Assembly (NCBI RefSeq): GCF_025399795.1 | Contig: NZ_JAODTZ010000034.1 | Span: 1 to 64,000, forward strand | Length of the DNA: 64,000 nucleotides | Direction of reading: 5' to 3' | Source: Streptomyces rhizosphaerihabitans | GTDB lineage: Bacteria; Actinomycetota; Actinomycetes; Streptomycetales; Streptomycetaceae | Part shown: piece after piece, positions 1 through 7,803 of the stretch | How positions within the stretch are numbered: the stretch's first letter is position 1 | How the letters are laid out: every line of letters starts with the position of its first letter | The notes under the pieces: model-generated | Told to the model about the DNA's origin: nothing | Databases searched by the model: none | What the model saw: the letters and a program-made list of their open reading frames with translations, nothing else | Translations under genes and position numbers: made by a program

Positions 1-306
1 TGGGCCGCGTCTGCTCGGCTCTGCCTGGGTCGACGGCGGACGGGATGAGAGCACCCCGCGCACGCCACTTCGGACCCGCAGTCGCGAACGGCGCCCCCCC
101 ATCCCGGTGCCGGCCGATCCCCCGCCGGAGGCATCGTTCTGACCGTGGCCCTGCCCGTTTAGGTTTCTACTCAGGGCCGTAACTCGCTTGCGGCCCCAGG
201 GGCACGGCCCGGCGCCGAAGGCGCAGAGGGGCCGGGCCCAAGGGGCCTGCCCGCGCTTGCGCGGGCCCTTGATGACGTAGAGAAGGTCTGAGCCAACAGG
301 GGTCTG
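1..306. other. Gene-free start of window inside the element
   Basis: I see no credible coding region here. It contains GC-rich inverted repeats, including a GGCCCGGC / GCCGGGCC pair around 206-238 and the hairpin listed at 249-266. It lies downstream of the repressor gene, so it may hold that gene's terminator and whatever separates it from element genes left of the window. Confidence 0.5.
249..266 (-). terminator. Stem-loop downstream of the GntR gene
   Basis: GCCCGCGC (249-256) pairs with GCGCGGGC (259-266) around a 2-base turn. It lies about 40 bases past the stop codon of the minus-strand regulator, with no T run. It is a plausible but weak terminator. Confidence 0.4.
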
Positions 307-1047
307 CTACAGCCTGAAGGAGAGCTCCAACTCGTCGCCCGGTAGGTGGAATTCCTCCAGGGCCAAGGGCTTGTCTGCGTCCGTGAGTGTCACGCGTAGG
401 ACGTGGAGGAGCGGGACTCCCTCCGGGAGTCGGAGAGCCTGGGCCTGGTCGGGTAGGGGCATGCGAGTGCGGACGTACTCCGTGAAGTGGAGTTCGTGGC
501 CCAGGTCGGCGAGCGCGGTGTAGAGCTCCGGGGCCGGGGGTGGGGCCTCGTCCTCGTACTTGGTGTCGATGAGTACGGAGAACGGGACGTACGTCCGGTG
601 GAGTTGGCGCAGGCGGCCTTGGTCTGCTGTCTGTAGTGCGTCGTACGTGAACATCGGCTCGCCTGGCGGGATGCGGAGTAGGTCCGCCAGGGCCATCGGG
701 GCGTCGGTGCGGGTGGCTACGGACGGTTCGGCGTCGGTCCAGCGGATTCCGTCGGCCTCGACGTATCGGGCCTCGGGAGTCCGGCGTACGCCGCGCGGGC
801 GCGTGAGGCTAGGGCGGCCGTGGGGGGAGCGGGCGAAGGTGCCGCGGCCCATGATGGCCTCGACGAGACCTGACGCCCTTAGTTCCGTGAGCCCTTGACG
901 CACTGTGGGGCGCGTCACGCCGAACTGTTTCGCCAACGCCTCTTCTGATGGGAGCGGTTGGCCGGCCGGGAACGTGCCGTTCAGGATGCCTTCGCGCAGG
1001 TAGTCGGCGATCTGCCGGTACTTCGGCTGCGTGTTCTTCGGCGGCAT
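307..1047 (-). CDS. GntR-family (HutC-type) repressor of the element, KorSA-like
   Basis: A 246-residue regulator. The N-terminal winged helix-turn-helix covers about residues 5-75 and includes YRQIADYLREGI, LPSEEALAKQFGVTRPTVRQ and GRGTF; the rest fits a UTRA ligand-binding domain typical of HutC-subfamily GntR proteins. I chose the ATG at 1047 because GGAGGG lies 6 bases upstream; a longer frame from 1146 lacks this and would run through repeats that look regulatory. In pSAM2 the equivalent protein KorSA represses the excision/replication activator. Here it is divergent from the transfer operon, and two palindromes lie in the shared control region. The true ligand is unknown. Confidence 0.85.
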   Translation of the reverse strand: MPPKNTQPKYRQIADYLREGILNGTFPAGQPLPSEEALAKQFGVTRPTVRQGLTELRASGLVEAIMGRGTFARSPHGRPSLTRPRGVRRTPEARYVEADGIRWTDAEPSVATRTDAPMALADLLRIPPGEPMFTYDALQTADQGRLRQLHRTYVPFSVLIDTKYEDEAPPPAPELYTALADLGHELHFTEYVRTRMPLPDQAQALRLPEGVPLLHVLRVTLTDADKPLALEEFHLPGDELELSFRL

Positions 1048-1087
1048 GTGGGCCCTCCGTGGCCGTGGCCTCTTCGGCTGTTCATCG

Positions 1088-1121
1088 TCGTGGACAGCTT
1101 GCCCACGATCGTGGACAGCTT
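1088..1121. promoter_or_regulatory. Direct and inverted repeats in the regulator's 5' region
   Basis: TCGTGGACAGCTT occurs at 1088-1100 and again at 1109-1121, a 21-bp (two-turn) spacing, and the perfect palindrome CCACGATCGTGG lies between at 1103-1114. With the ATG at 1047 these are upstream, non-coding bases of the GntR gene. They could bind a second regulator or form part of the repressor's own promoter. Confidence 0.45.
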
Positions 1122-1140
1122 CCCTCATCGCCAGACCTGT

Positions 1141-1165
1141 TGACAACCCGTACTACGGGTTGTCA
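1141..1165. promoter_or_regulatory. Putative operator O1 overlapping a -35 element
   Basis: A perfect 25-bp palindrome: TGACAACCCGTA (1141-1152), central C, TACGGGTTGTCA (1154-1165). A consensus -35 TTGACA (1140-1145) lies inside it for rightward transcription, with a weak CACTCT at 1164-1169 as -10. The GT-N3-AC core resembles HutC/GntR operators. Repressor bound here would block the transfer operon promoter. Confidence 0.65.
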
Positions 1166-1177
1166 CTCTGGAGCAGG

Positions 1178-1194
1178 CACCCGTACTACGGGTG
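1178..1194. promoter_or_regulatory. Putative operator O2
   Basis: CACCCGTA, C, TACGGGTG: a perfect 17-bp palindrome with the same CCCGTACTACGGG core as O1. Its centre is 33 bp (about three helical turns) from that of O1, so two dimers would sit on the same DNA face. It falls where transcription from the TTGACA promoter should begin. Confidence 0.6.
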
Positions 1195-1202
1195 GTCTAG
1201 CA

Positions 1203-1225
1203 ACCCGAAGGGGCGTCCTTCGGGT
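1203..1225 (+). promoter_or_regulatory. Leader stem-loop of the transfer operon
   Basis: ACCCGAAGG (1203-1211) and CCTTCGGGT (1217-1225) form a perfect 9-bp stem with a 5-base loop, ten bases ahead of the AAGGAG ribosome binding site at 1235-1240. It lies in the presumed 5' untranslated region and could stabilise the mRNA or limit translation. Confidence 0.4.
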
Positions 1226-1249
1226 GCCAGAGATAAGGAGATCCGAACA

Positions 1250-1597
1250 GTGGCAAGCCTTCCGATAGACACCGCGAAGTTCACGGGGATCATCTGCGCC
1301 GTACCCCCGGCTCCGCGGGTTGCCAACCGTGAGACCGGTCAGCTCCGCGTTGACCGTGAGACCGGCAAGACCATGTACCAGGTCGGCCTTTGCCTGATGG
1401 CAGGGGCGTCGGCGGACGTCGTGAACGTGAGCGTGGTCGGTGAGCCGGCCGGAGTGCAGCTCGGCATGCCGGTGGCCGTGCGGGACCTGGTCGCCACGCC
1501 GTGGGAGAACGACGGGCGGCACGGCGTCGCGTTCCGCGCCGCGGAGATCCGGCCTCTGAACACTCCCGCTCCGGCGGGCAAGGGGGCCGGACAGTGA
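1250..1597 (+). CDS. Small element protein, probably the SCO3933-type regulator that precedes the transfer gene
   Basis: 115 residues from a GTG start with AAGGAG nine bases upstream. It contains a short repeated stretch (VANRETGQLRVDRETGK) and a predicted beta-rich fold; no catalytic motif is visible. Proteins of this size directly before the FtsK-like gene of Streptomyces integrative elements are commonly named SCO3933-family regulatory proteins; I assign that from memory of position and sequence style. It is the first gene of the rightward operon, and its stop overlaps the next ATG (ATGA), so the two are translationally coupled. Its molecular role is not known. Confidence 0.65.
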   Translation: MASLPIDTAKFTGIICAVPPAPRVANRETGQLRVDRETGKTMYQVGLCLMAGASADVVNVSVVGEPAGVQLGMPVAVRDLVATPWENDGRHGVAFRAAEIRPLNTPAPAGKGAGQ

Positions 1598-2916
1598 TGA
1601 AGCTGGCCTCCACCACTTCGGCCGGTGCGACCTGGCCGAGTTGGGTTCTGGTGGTGGCCGCAGTGCTGGTGTCGGGCCTGCTGATCGCGGGCCCGGCCCT
1701 GCGCCGCCGCTACCCCGTGGCCTGGTGGCTCTTATTAGGGTTCCCGGCCACAGCGTTCCGGGTCGTGCGGACCTGGCGGCCCCTGATGGCCGGGTGCGGT
1801 CTCGCCGTGAGCCGTCGACCGGCGCTGATGGTCGTGTCCGGGCTCGTCGGCAACGGGGCGCCTCCGCCGCAGCCGCGTGTACCTCGTCGCGGTCTCATAC
1901 GCCCGACCTTCGGGGGCTTCGCGGTGCTGGTGCGGCTTCTGCCGGGGCAGGTACCGAAGGACTTCGTCAAGGCCGCGCCTGCCATGGGGGAGAGCTGGCA
2001 GGTGCACACGGTGCGGGTGACCTCCTGGAAGCCGGGGGTTGTGCGGATCGTCGTGTCGGCGTCCGACCCGTTGGCTGTTCCTCGGGCGCCGAAGCAACGG
2101 GGGCCCGGCCATTTGCTCCGGGTGAGCGTGGGCGCGCTGGAGACGGGAGCTGCGTGGGTGGTCGACCTGCGGCGTGTGCCGCACTGGTTGATCGTGGGGG
2201 CCACCCGCTCCGGAAAGTCGACGCTGATCAACGCACTCGTGGCGGGGCTCGCTCCGCAACCCGTCGCCCTGGTCGGGATCGACTGCAAGGGCGGCATGGA
2301 ACTGTCCCTCTATGAACCGCGGTTGTCCGCTCTGGCGACTAACCGAGAGCAAGCCGTTCGGCTGCTGACTGCCCTCGTAGACCTGACCCTCGACCGCATG
2401 ACCGTCTGCCGGAAGGCCCGGGTCCGCAACATCTGGGGACTCCCGGAGAAGGAATGCCCGGTCCCCATCGTCGTGATCGTCGACGAGATCGCGGAACTGT
2501 TCCTCGTGGCGAGTCGGAACGAGAAGGACGAAGCGCAAGCGGCAGGCACGGCGCTCATTCGAATCGCACAACTCGGCGCGGCCCTCGGGGTGTTCCTCGT
2601 CGTCGCGGGCCAACGTGTCGGCTCCGACCTCGGGCCCGGTGTCACCGCCCTGCGGGCCCAGCTTGGCGGCCGGGTGTGCCACCGCGTGGCCGACCCCGGT
2701 ACGGCAGAGATGGCGCTCGGCGATCTCAATCCTGACGCACTCAAGGCAGCACAGGCCATCGCCCCGGAACAGGCCGGCACGGCAGTCCTCGCCTCCGGCG
2801 ACGGCTGGGAACGCGCCCGTTCGCACCTGATCACCGAGGCGGAGGCGGAAGCGGTCGCCGCCGAGTACGCGCACCTGACTCCCGTCCTGTCCGAACTGCA
2901 CGTCGAAGCGCCGTGA
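1597..2916 (+). CDS. FtsK/SpoIIIE-type DNA transfer protein (TraSA/TraB-like)
   Basis: 439 residues; the ATG at 1597 overlaps the upstream TGA. Two N-terminal hydrophobic segments (about residues 13-30 and 38-55) anchor it in the membrane. The motor domain has Walker A G201-ATRSGKST and Walker B IVVIVDEIAEL around D296-E297. Such proteins move double-stranded element DNA between hyphae through the septum-like FtsK mechanism, without a relaxase. It is shorter than host FtsK and lacks an obvious gamma domain, as expected for element proteins. It leads the group of spread and replication genes that follow. Confidence 0.9.
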   Translation: MKLASTTSAGATWPSWVLVVAAVLVSGLLIAGPALRRRYPVAWWLLLGFPATAFRVVRTWRPLMAGCGLAVSRRPALMVVSGLVGNGAPPPQPRVPRRGLIRPTFGGFAVLVRLLPGQVPKDFVKAAPAMGESWQVHTVRVTSWKPGVVRIVVSASDPLAVPRAPKQRGPGHLLRVSVGALETGAAWVVDLRRVPHWLIVGATRSGKSTLINALVAGLAPQPVALVGIDCKGGMELSLYEPRLSALATNREQAVRLLTALVDLTLDRMTVCRKARVRNIWGLPEKECPVPIVVIVDEIAELFLVASRNEKDEAQAAGTALIRIAQLGAALGVFLVVAGQRVGSDLGPGVTALRAQLGGRVCHRVADPGTAEMALGDLNPDALKAAQAIAPEQAGTAVLASGDGWERARSHLITEAEAEAVAAEYAHLTPVLSELHVEAP

Positions 2917-2928
2917 AAGGGGCCTGCC

Positions 2929-3123
2929 GTGCTGGTGTCCACCTCCGCCGTTCTGCTGCTCGGACTGCTGATCTGGTTCCTCCTGCGCATCCGCTACCTG
3001 AGGTGGGCCGACGCGCTGATCTGCGGAACCTTCGGCTTCCTGCTGTCCCAGACGCTGGCCGCGCCACTCGTTCAGGCGTTCCTCGACGCCGTGAGCGGAC
3101 TCCTCGGCTCACTCCGTTTCTGA
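2929..3123 (+). CDS. Small two-segment membrane protein, spread-type
   Basis: 64 residues starting at GTG with a GAAAGGGG-like site just upstream, 12 bases after the transfer gene. Residues about 7-20 (VLLLGLLIWFLLRI) and 30-50 are hydrophobic, so it is probably a membrane protein with a short basic loop. Position right after the FtsK-type gene is where small Spd (spread) proteins lie in pSAM2-like elements; sequence alone does not prove that role. No motif is recognised. Confidence 0.6.
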   Translation: MLVSTSAVLLLGLLIWFLLRIRYLRWADALICGTFGFLLSQTLAAPLVQAFLDAVSGLLGSLRF

Positions 3124-3155
3124 GGCCACTCATCAACCCGAGAAAGGAACTCGCT

Positions 3156-3446
3156 GTGTCCGACTACGTCATTCGCTCCGGTGACCGTGCGGCCTTCCTG
3201 GCCGGTCTGCGGGAGCTGATCGACTTCCTGACCGCCAACCCGGCTGTCCTCGTACCCCGTAGCGCATCCGTCGCCGTCGTGGTCGATGCCACCGACTCTG
3301 ATGCTCGCCGCATCGGGGTGGCGTCCGTCGCGGCTCCGCTCGGCTTACCGGCGCAGGACAACGGCCGGGGCTACTTCAGTGCACGCCGCGACTTCGGGTC
3401 GATTTCGTACGGCGTCGTCGGGGTTCCTCCCGAGGAGCGGCTGTGA
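3156..3446 (+). CDS. Hypothetical element protein, 96 aa
   Basis: The GTG start has AGAAAGGA seven bases upstream. The protein is predicted mixed alpha/beta, with no membrane segment and no motif I recognise; the centre is Val/Ala rich (SASVAVVVDATDSDARRIGVASVA). Its stop overlaps the GTG of the next gene (GTGA), so it belongs to the transfer-replication operon. Similar small soluble proteins sit here in other AICEs without known function. Confidence 0.65.
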   Translation: MSDYVIRSGDRAAFLAGLRELIDFLTANPAVLVPRSASVAVVVDATDSDARRIGVASVAAPLGLPAQDNGRGYFSARRDFGSISYGVVGVPPEERL

Positions 3447-3811
3447 TCGCCCGAATGACGGGCTCCCAACGGGGCGCGAAGTCGCCAAACCCGACCCCGT
3501 CAGGAACCCACTCCATCCGCCACATGAGCAGTGAAAGGAGTACTCACACTTTGTCCAACGCGCATCATTCGCGCAAATCTCCGCTGTCCGACTGTGAACT
3601 GAGGAGGAAAGACTCCGAGAGCTCGACCTGCGCCGGACCCGAACACGTCGTCCTCGTCGGGCTCGACGGCACGGAGCAGCATCTGTGCCCGGCGCACGCT
3701 GCCGCGTTCTGGCTCACGGACCCGACACTTCGGTTCAGTGCCAAGACCCGGCCGGAGGGGATCTCGGCCGTGATGCGGCAGGCGTTCGGCGGGGGCGGTG
3801 GCCGACGATGA
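3443..3811 (+). CDS. Small Cys/His-containing element protein
   Basis: 122 residues from GTG 3443, preceded by GAGGAG at 3432-3437. A second possible start is TTG 3551 with GAAAGGAG upstream, giving 86 residues; the conserved-looking part begins after that point, so either may be used. The C-terminal half has C-x3-EH and LCPAHAAAFW, an arrangement of Cys and His that could bind zinc. It overlaps the initiator gene by ATGA, indicating coupling to replication. Function unknown. Confidence 0.6.
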   Translation: MIARMTGSQRGAKSPNPTPSGTHSIRHMSSERSTHTLSNAHHSRKSPLSDCELRRKDSESSTCAGPEHVVLVGLDGTEQHLCPAHAAAFWLTDPTLRFSAKTRPEGISAVMRQAFGGGGGRR

Positions 3812-5178
3812 CCACGACCTTGCCGGAGAGCGCTGCCGCCTTGGTCGCCAGGGCTTCGGCCCCCGGGTTCGCTGCCTGGCGCCGCAACATCGTCCGCCTC
3901 GGCGGCTGCACCAACCCGATTCACCTGGTCGGCGGGGCAATTATCTTCGACGCGACCACGGGTGAGGCCCTGCTGTCGCACGGGGCGGATACCTACGGCG
4001 GTCGCTTGCTGACCGCCTGCGGCAACCGGCGGGCAACGGTGTGTCCGACCTGCTCGGGCCTGTACCGGGCGGACACGTACCAACTCGTCCGCGCTGGCCT
4101 CGTGGGAGGCAAGAACGTCACGGAGGCGGTGAGCGGATATCCGCGAGTGTTCGCCACGCTCACCGCTCCCGGCTTCGGCCCGGTTCACACCCGTCGTGAA
4201 CACGGCGGCCGCGTACGTGCCTGCCGTCCCCGCCGCGTTGGGGACTGTTGCCCGCACGGCGCTCCGATCGGTTGCCACGAGCGGCATGCGGCGGATGATC
4301 CCCGCCTCGGCGAACCGCTGTGCCCGCGCTGCTACGACTACGCCGGCGCCGTGCTGTGGCAGGCGTACGCCGGTCGGCTCTGGCACCGGTTCGGGTTGGA
4401 ACTGCGGCGCGACGTCGCGCGGCGGGCCGGTCTGTCGCGCTCGGAGTTCGGGGAAGTCGCCCGGCTGTCGTACGCGAAAGTCGCCGAGTACCAGCGGCGG
4501 GGCCTGGTCCACTTCCATGCGGTGATCCGCCTCGACGGACCGGACGGACCCGACTCGTCGCCGCCGAGTTGGGCGACTGCGCCACTCCTGGTGGACTCGG
4601 TACCGGCCGTGGTCGGTCGGGTGAGGCTGACCGCCCTGGGTGCGGACGTCATCGGGCCGCGGGTGCTGCGGTTCGGCACACAGGTCGACGTTCGGTCGGT
4701 CACCCCGTACGAACGGGGATCGGGCGCGCGGCTGGCCTCCGCTGCTGCCGTGGCGGGATACATCGCCAAGTACGCCACGAAGGGGGCGGAGTCGGCTGGC
4801 GCGGTGGACGGGCGGATTCACGACGCGCGGGAGATGGTCATGCTGCCCGTACGCGCACACGTGCTGCGCATGATCGGCACGTGCTGGTGGCTCGGTGGCC
4901 TGCCGGAGTTCGCGTCACTGGGGCTGCGACGCTGGGCGCACATGCTTGGCTACGGCGGCCACTTCTCCAGCAAGTCGCGTCGCTATTCGACCACGCTGAC
5001 CGCACTCCGGCAGGCCCGTGCCGACCATCGCGCCGAGCAACAACGGGCCTTCCTCGGCCTGGCCGACCGCCTGACGGTCACGGTCGGCGAGTGGCGCTAC
5101 GCAGGGCGCGGCTACTCACCGGAAGCGGCGCTCCTGGCCGCCTCGGTACGGGAGGGCGGTGTCTCTCATGGCGCGTGA
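3808..5178 (+). CDS. repSA: Replication initiator, RepSA-like
   Basis: 456 residues from an ATG overlapping the preceding stop. Features fit rolling-circle initiators of pSAM2-type elements: a CxxC/zinc-like region (ACGNRRATVCPTCSGLY), a metal-binding HxH motif GLVHFHAVIRL at H235-H237, and a downstream Tyr-containing motif GYIAKYATKG around Y318/Y322 that should carry the nicking tyrosine. It would nick the element origin after excision, producing single-stranded intermediates. It is followed immediately by xis and int, an operon order known from pSAM2 (repSA-xis-int), so replication and excision are probably switched on together. Confidence 0.85.
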   Translation: MTTTLPESAAALVARASAPGFAAWRRNIVRLGGCTNPIHLVGGAIIFDATTGEALLSHGADTYGGRLLTACGNRRATVCPTCSGLYRADTYQLVRAGLVGGKNVTEAVSGYPRVFATLTAPGFGPVHTRREHGGRVRACRPRRVGDCCPHGAPIGCHERHAADDPRLGEPLCPRCYDYAGAVLWQAYAGRLWHRFGLELRRDVARRAGLSRSEFGEVARLSYAKVAEYQRRGLVHFHAVIRLDGPDGPDSSPPSWATAPLLVDSVPAVVGRVRLTALGADVIGPRVLRFGTQVDVRSVTPYERGSGARLASAAAVAGYIAKYATKGAESAGAVDGRIHDAREMVMLPVRAHVLRMIGTCWWLGGLPEFASLGLRRWAHMLGYGGHFSSKSRRYSTTLTALRQARADHRAEQQRAFLGLADRLTVTVGEWRYAGRGYSPEAALLAASVREGGVSHGA

Positions 5179-5380
5179 CACCCGTGCGAAGTCGGCCGAA
5201 CTCCTCACCGTGCGGCAGGTGCTCGACGAGCTGGGCGGCATCTCCCGGCGCACCTTCTACCGCTGGCGGGAGCTCCGTATCGCCCCGGCCTGTATACGGC
5301 TGCCGAACGGTGAGCTGCGGGTCCGGCGCGAGGTGCTCAACGACTGGCTGGAGGAGCGGGCGGAGGGGGCGGCATCGTGA
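5168..5380 (+). CDS. xis: Excisionase, helix-turn-helix
   Basis: 70 residues. The ATG at 5168 overlaps the end of repSA; a GTG at 5159 is possible but too close to GGAGGG at 5151-5156. LTVRQVLDELGGISRRTFYRWREL is a MerR/Xis-type helix-turn-helix, followed by LPNGELRVRREVLNDWLEE, the usual wing. It would bind the attachment arms and direct the integrase towards excision. Its TGA overlaps the integrase GTG. Confidence 0.85.
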   Translation: MARDTRAKSAELLTVRQVLDELGGISRRTFYRWRELRIAPACIRLPNGELRVRREVLNDWLEERAEGAAS

Positions 5381-6765
5381 AGTCGTACAAGGTCGTCATC
5401 TGGAAGCTGAGCATCAACCGCTCCGCGAAGAAACCGACGTACCTCGTCCGCTGGTCCGTGGACGGCGAGCCGTTCCACGAGTCGCACAAGACGAAGGCGC
5501 TCGCTGACCGCTTTCGGGTCAAGCTCCTTCGCGCTGCCGACAAGGGCGAACCGTTCGACACCGTCACCGGTCTGCCCGACTCGCTTCGCGGGGGAAAGGC
5601 GGCGCTGTCGTTCCTCGACCTGGCGCGGAAGTACGTGGAAGCGCGCTGGGCCGAAGTGTCCGCGAAGCAACGCGACAGCATGACCGATGCTTTGGCGACC
5701 GTCGTTCCCCTCCTCGTCAAACCGGGGCGGGGGCGGCCCGCTCCCGAGGTGCTGCGGCGGGCGCTGCGCTCGTATGTCCTGCCGGTCAACCGCCGAGAGC
5801 GGGAGCGGCCGGAGGAGATCGTCGCGGCCGTGCGGTGGATCGACAAGGCATCGCTCCCCGTGGGGGAGTTGCAAGAGATCGCCCGTGTTCACGGTTTGAT
5901 CGACGGATTGGGGCGGAAGCTGGACGGCAAGCCTGCTGCCACCCAGACGTACCGCCGTCGGCGGGCGGTGGTCTTCAACGCACTGGAATTCGCAGTGGAG
6001 TTGGAATACCTCACGTCCAACCCGATGAGCCGGGTGCGCCGCAAACGGGGCAAGCGGGCGGTGCAGGAGGTTGACCGTCGGGTGGTGGTCAACCCTCGGC
6101 AGGCTCGGGAGCTGCTGACCGCGCTCACCTACGTGGGTGGTTACGAGCGGGCGAGCGGCCGGCGGCTCCGGGCGTTCTTCGGATGCCTGTACTACGCGGC
6201 CATGCGGCCGGGGGAGGCTCTCGGGCTTCGCCGCTCCGACTGCACACTTCCGGCGTCCGGCTGGGGGCGTATCGAGCTGGCGGAGACACGCCCCACTGCT
6301 GGAAAGGCGTGGACGGACTCTGGGGAGGCACACGATCGGCGCGGCCTGAAGCAGCGGGCTCACGGGGAAGTGCGCATCGTGCCGATTCCGCCTCCACTGG
6401 TGCGGCTGCTCCGGGAGCACCTGACGGAGTTCGGTACGGCCACCGACGGCCGGCTCTTCTGCAGCGAGCGGGGCAACGTGATCGCGGCCTCATCGTACTC
6501 CCGGGCGTGGAAACAGGCTCGGGAACTGGCATTCGTCCCGCACCAAGTGTCCTCGGCGCTGGCCTTCCGCCCGTACGACCTCCGTCACGCGGGCGTCTCC
6601 CAGTGGCTCAACTCCGGAGTGCCTGCGCCGGAGGTCGCTGCTCGCGCGGGTCACTCGGTGGATGTCCTGCTCAAGATCTACGCCAAGTGCATCGACGGCC
6701 AGGAGCAGGAGATGAACGACCGGATCTTGCGCGGGTTGGGAGAGGGGGAGGACAAGACCGAGTAA
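5377..6765 (+). CDS. int: Tyrosine site-specific integrase
   Basis: 462 residues from GTG 5377 overlapping the xis stop. The N-terminal part (to about 170) is arm-binding/SAM-like. The catalytic domain shows Arg I in YYAAMR277PGEALGLR, the box II region RPYDLR403H404AGVS with Tyr in place of the first His of HxxR, GH426 and the nucleophile Y435 in KIYAK. It recombines the element with the 3' end of tRNA-Arg, whose gene lies 1 kb downstream. Length and motifs match AICE integrases. The motif set is complete, so it is probably active. Confidence 0.93.
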   Translation: MKSYKVVIWKLSINRSAKKPTYLVRWSVDGEPFHESHKTKALADRFRVKLLRAADKGEPFDTVTGLPDSLRGGKAALSFLDLARKYVEARWAEVSAKQRDSMTDALATVVPLLVKPGRGRPAPEVLRRALRSYVLPVNRRERERPEEIVAAVRWIDKASLPVGELQEIARVHGLIDGLGRKLDGKPAATQTYRRRRAVVFNALEFAVELEYLTSNPMSRVRRKRGKRAVQEVDRRVVVNPRQARELLTALTYVGGYERASGRRLRAFFGCLYYAAMRPGEALGLRRSDCTLPASGWGRIELAETRPTAGKAWTDSGEAHDRRGLKQRAHGEVRIVPIPPPLVRLLREHLTEFGTATDGRLFCSERGNVIAASSYSRAWKQARELAFVPHQVSSALAFRPYDLRHAGVSQWLNSGVPAPEVAARAGHSVDVLLKIYAKCIDGQEQEMNDRILRGLGEGEDKTE

Positions 6766-6790
6766 ACCAGGCATTGCCGGAATGCGATCA

Positions 6791-6816
6791 TGAGCCTCGG
6801 AGCAATCCGAGGCTCA
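6791..6816. terminator. Terminator between int and the convergent cargo gene
   Basis: TGAGCCTCGG (6791-6800) and CCGAGGCTCA (6807-6816) form a perfect 10-bp stem with a 6-base loop. It lies 25 bases after the int stop and 22 bases before the end of the convergent gene, so it can serve both directions. Confidence 0.75.
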
Positions 6817-6837
6817 GTCGTATGAGCACGTTCAGAA

Positions 6838-7581
6838 TCAGTCGAACTCGGGTGGAGTGATGAAGCTGGCTGCGGCTCCGTCGTACCAACTCCATTCCCA
6901 TCGGTGGTCAAAGCCGTTGACTGGAGTTCCGGAGGTGGCGAAGGAGCCGCCCTCCGGCACGACCGGTATCACGCGGCGCTTCCCCGCCTGGGATGTCTCG
7001 ATGTTTAGCCACCAGGAGCACCGCACGGTGTCGGCACGACCAGTGACGAGAAGCGATTGGGTCTCTCCGGGCGAGAGGTTGATGACGTGATCGTCGAAGT
7101 AGGGGCGGCTGCCTGTGCGGACCGGCCGTTCAGCCAAGCTCTCGTACGTAGCGCTCCATGCCGAGGGTTGCTCCTCGTCAAGCAGGAAGTCCAGAACGAG
7201 GGCCTCTGCCGCACCTGCTGGGGGGTACCTGACCCAAGCAGCGCTTAAAGGCGCGCCTTCCTGCTCCTTGTGAACCGTGATGTTGGTGATGGTGAGTGGC
7301 TGCTCTGAGCGGTTCTCTATGAGGACTTTCGCGTTGGTGACTTTGAAGTCCGCAGCACCGCGATGATGGAGCAGCCAGTACATCGGCCAATACGAGCGCT
7401 TGTCCTCAGGTACGTGCGACGGCAGGGCGTCCGCTGTCGGTAGGGCGAGCTCCCAAGCCTTCGGCACGATGATCTCTCCCGTTACCGCAAGGGGATCCCC
7501 GCGCTTCAGCCAACGCCTAACCCCCACTACGAGCCCGATGAGCGCTGCAACAACCAAGGGAGCGATGAGATTGTCGATCAC
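6838..7581 (-). CDS. Membrane-anchored hypothetical protein, cargo of the element
   Basis: 247 residues from GTG 7581, chosen because AAGGAG lies six bases upstream; longer frames from 7680 lack this. Residues about 4-21 (NLIAPLVVAALIGLVVGVRRWL) form one membrane segment followed by a soluble domain of about 220 residues, probably beta-rich, with many Trp. No family is recognised. It lies between int and the attachment site, opposite in direction to the element operon, and its base composition is unlike its surroundings: I counted 36/60 G+C at 6841-6900 and 32/60 at 7261-7320, far below the rest of the window. That supports recent acquisition as cargo; a defence or surface role is only a guess. 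Confidence 0.7.
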   Translation of the reverse strand: MIDNLIAPLVVAALIGLVVGVRRWLKRGDPLAVTGEIIVPKAWELALPTADALPSHVPEDKRSYWPMYWLLHHRGAADFKVTNAKVLIENRSEQPLTITNITVHKEQEGAPLSAAWVRYPPAGAAEALVLDFLLDEEQPSAWSATYESLAERPVRTGSRPYFDDHVINLSPGETQSLLVTGRADTVRCSWWLNIETSQAGKRRVIPVVPEGGSFATSGTPVNGFDHRWEWSWYDGAAASFITPPEFD

Positions 7582-7745
7582 GAGGGGCTCCTTGCAGGCT
7601 CGGTTCTCGGATTCGACCATCCCATCAGAGCGTGGTCGAGGAGACATCATCTGACCAGGCGAAAGACCTGCCAAGATCATTACGTCGCCATTACGTGATC
7701 ACAGGCAAACGGCTGCTTTTGGCGGCGTCTGGCTGCACATACGCG

Positions 7746-7785
7746 AAGACCCCGGCCTCAGCGTTTCCGCTGGTGACGGGGTCTT
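7746..7785 (-). terminator. Stem-loop downstream of tRNA-Arg
   Basis: AAGACCCCG (7746-7754) pairs with CGGGGTCTT (7777-7785), with an inner CAGCG/CGCTG stem. Read on the minus strand it follows the tRNA 3' end by about 18 bases. If the crossover is inside the tRNA gene, this terminator belongs to the element and replaces the chromosomal one. Confidence 0.65.
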
Positions 7786-7803
7786 TGGGCACCTCATAAG
7801 GGG

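Noticed and set aside
1-300. Possible attL copy of the tRNA-Arg 3' end
   Set aside because: No stretch matching the T arm/acceptor of the tRNA was found; the left end is outside the window.
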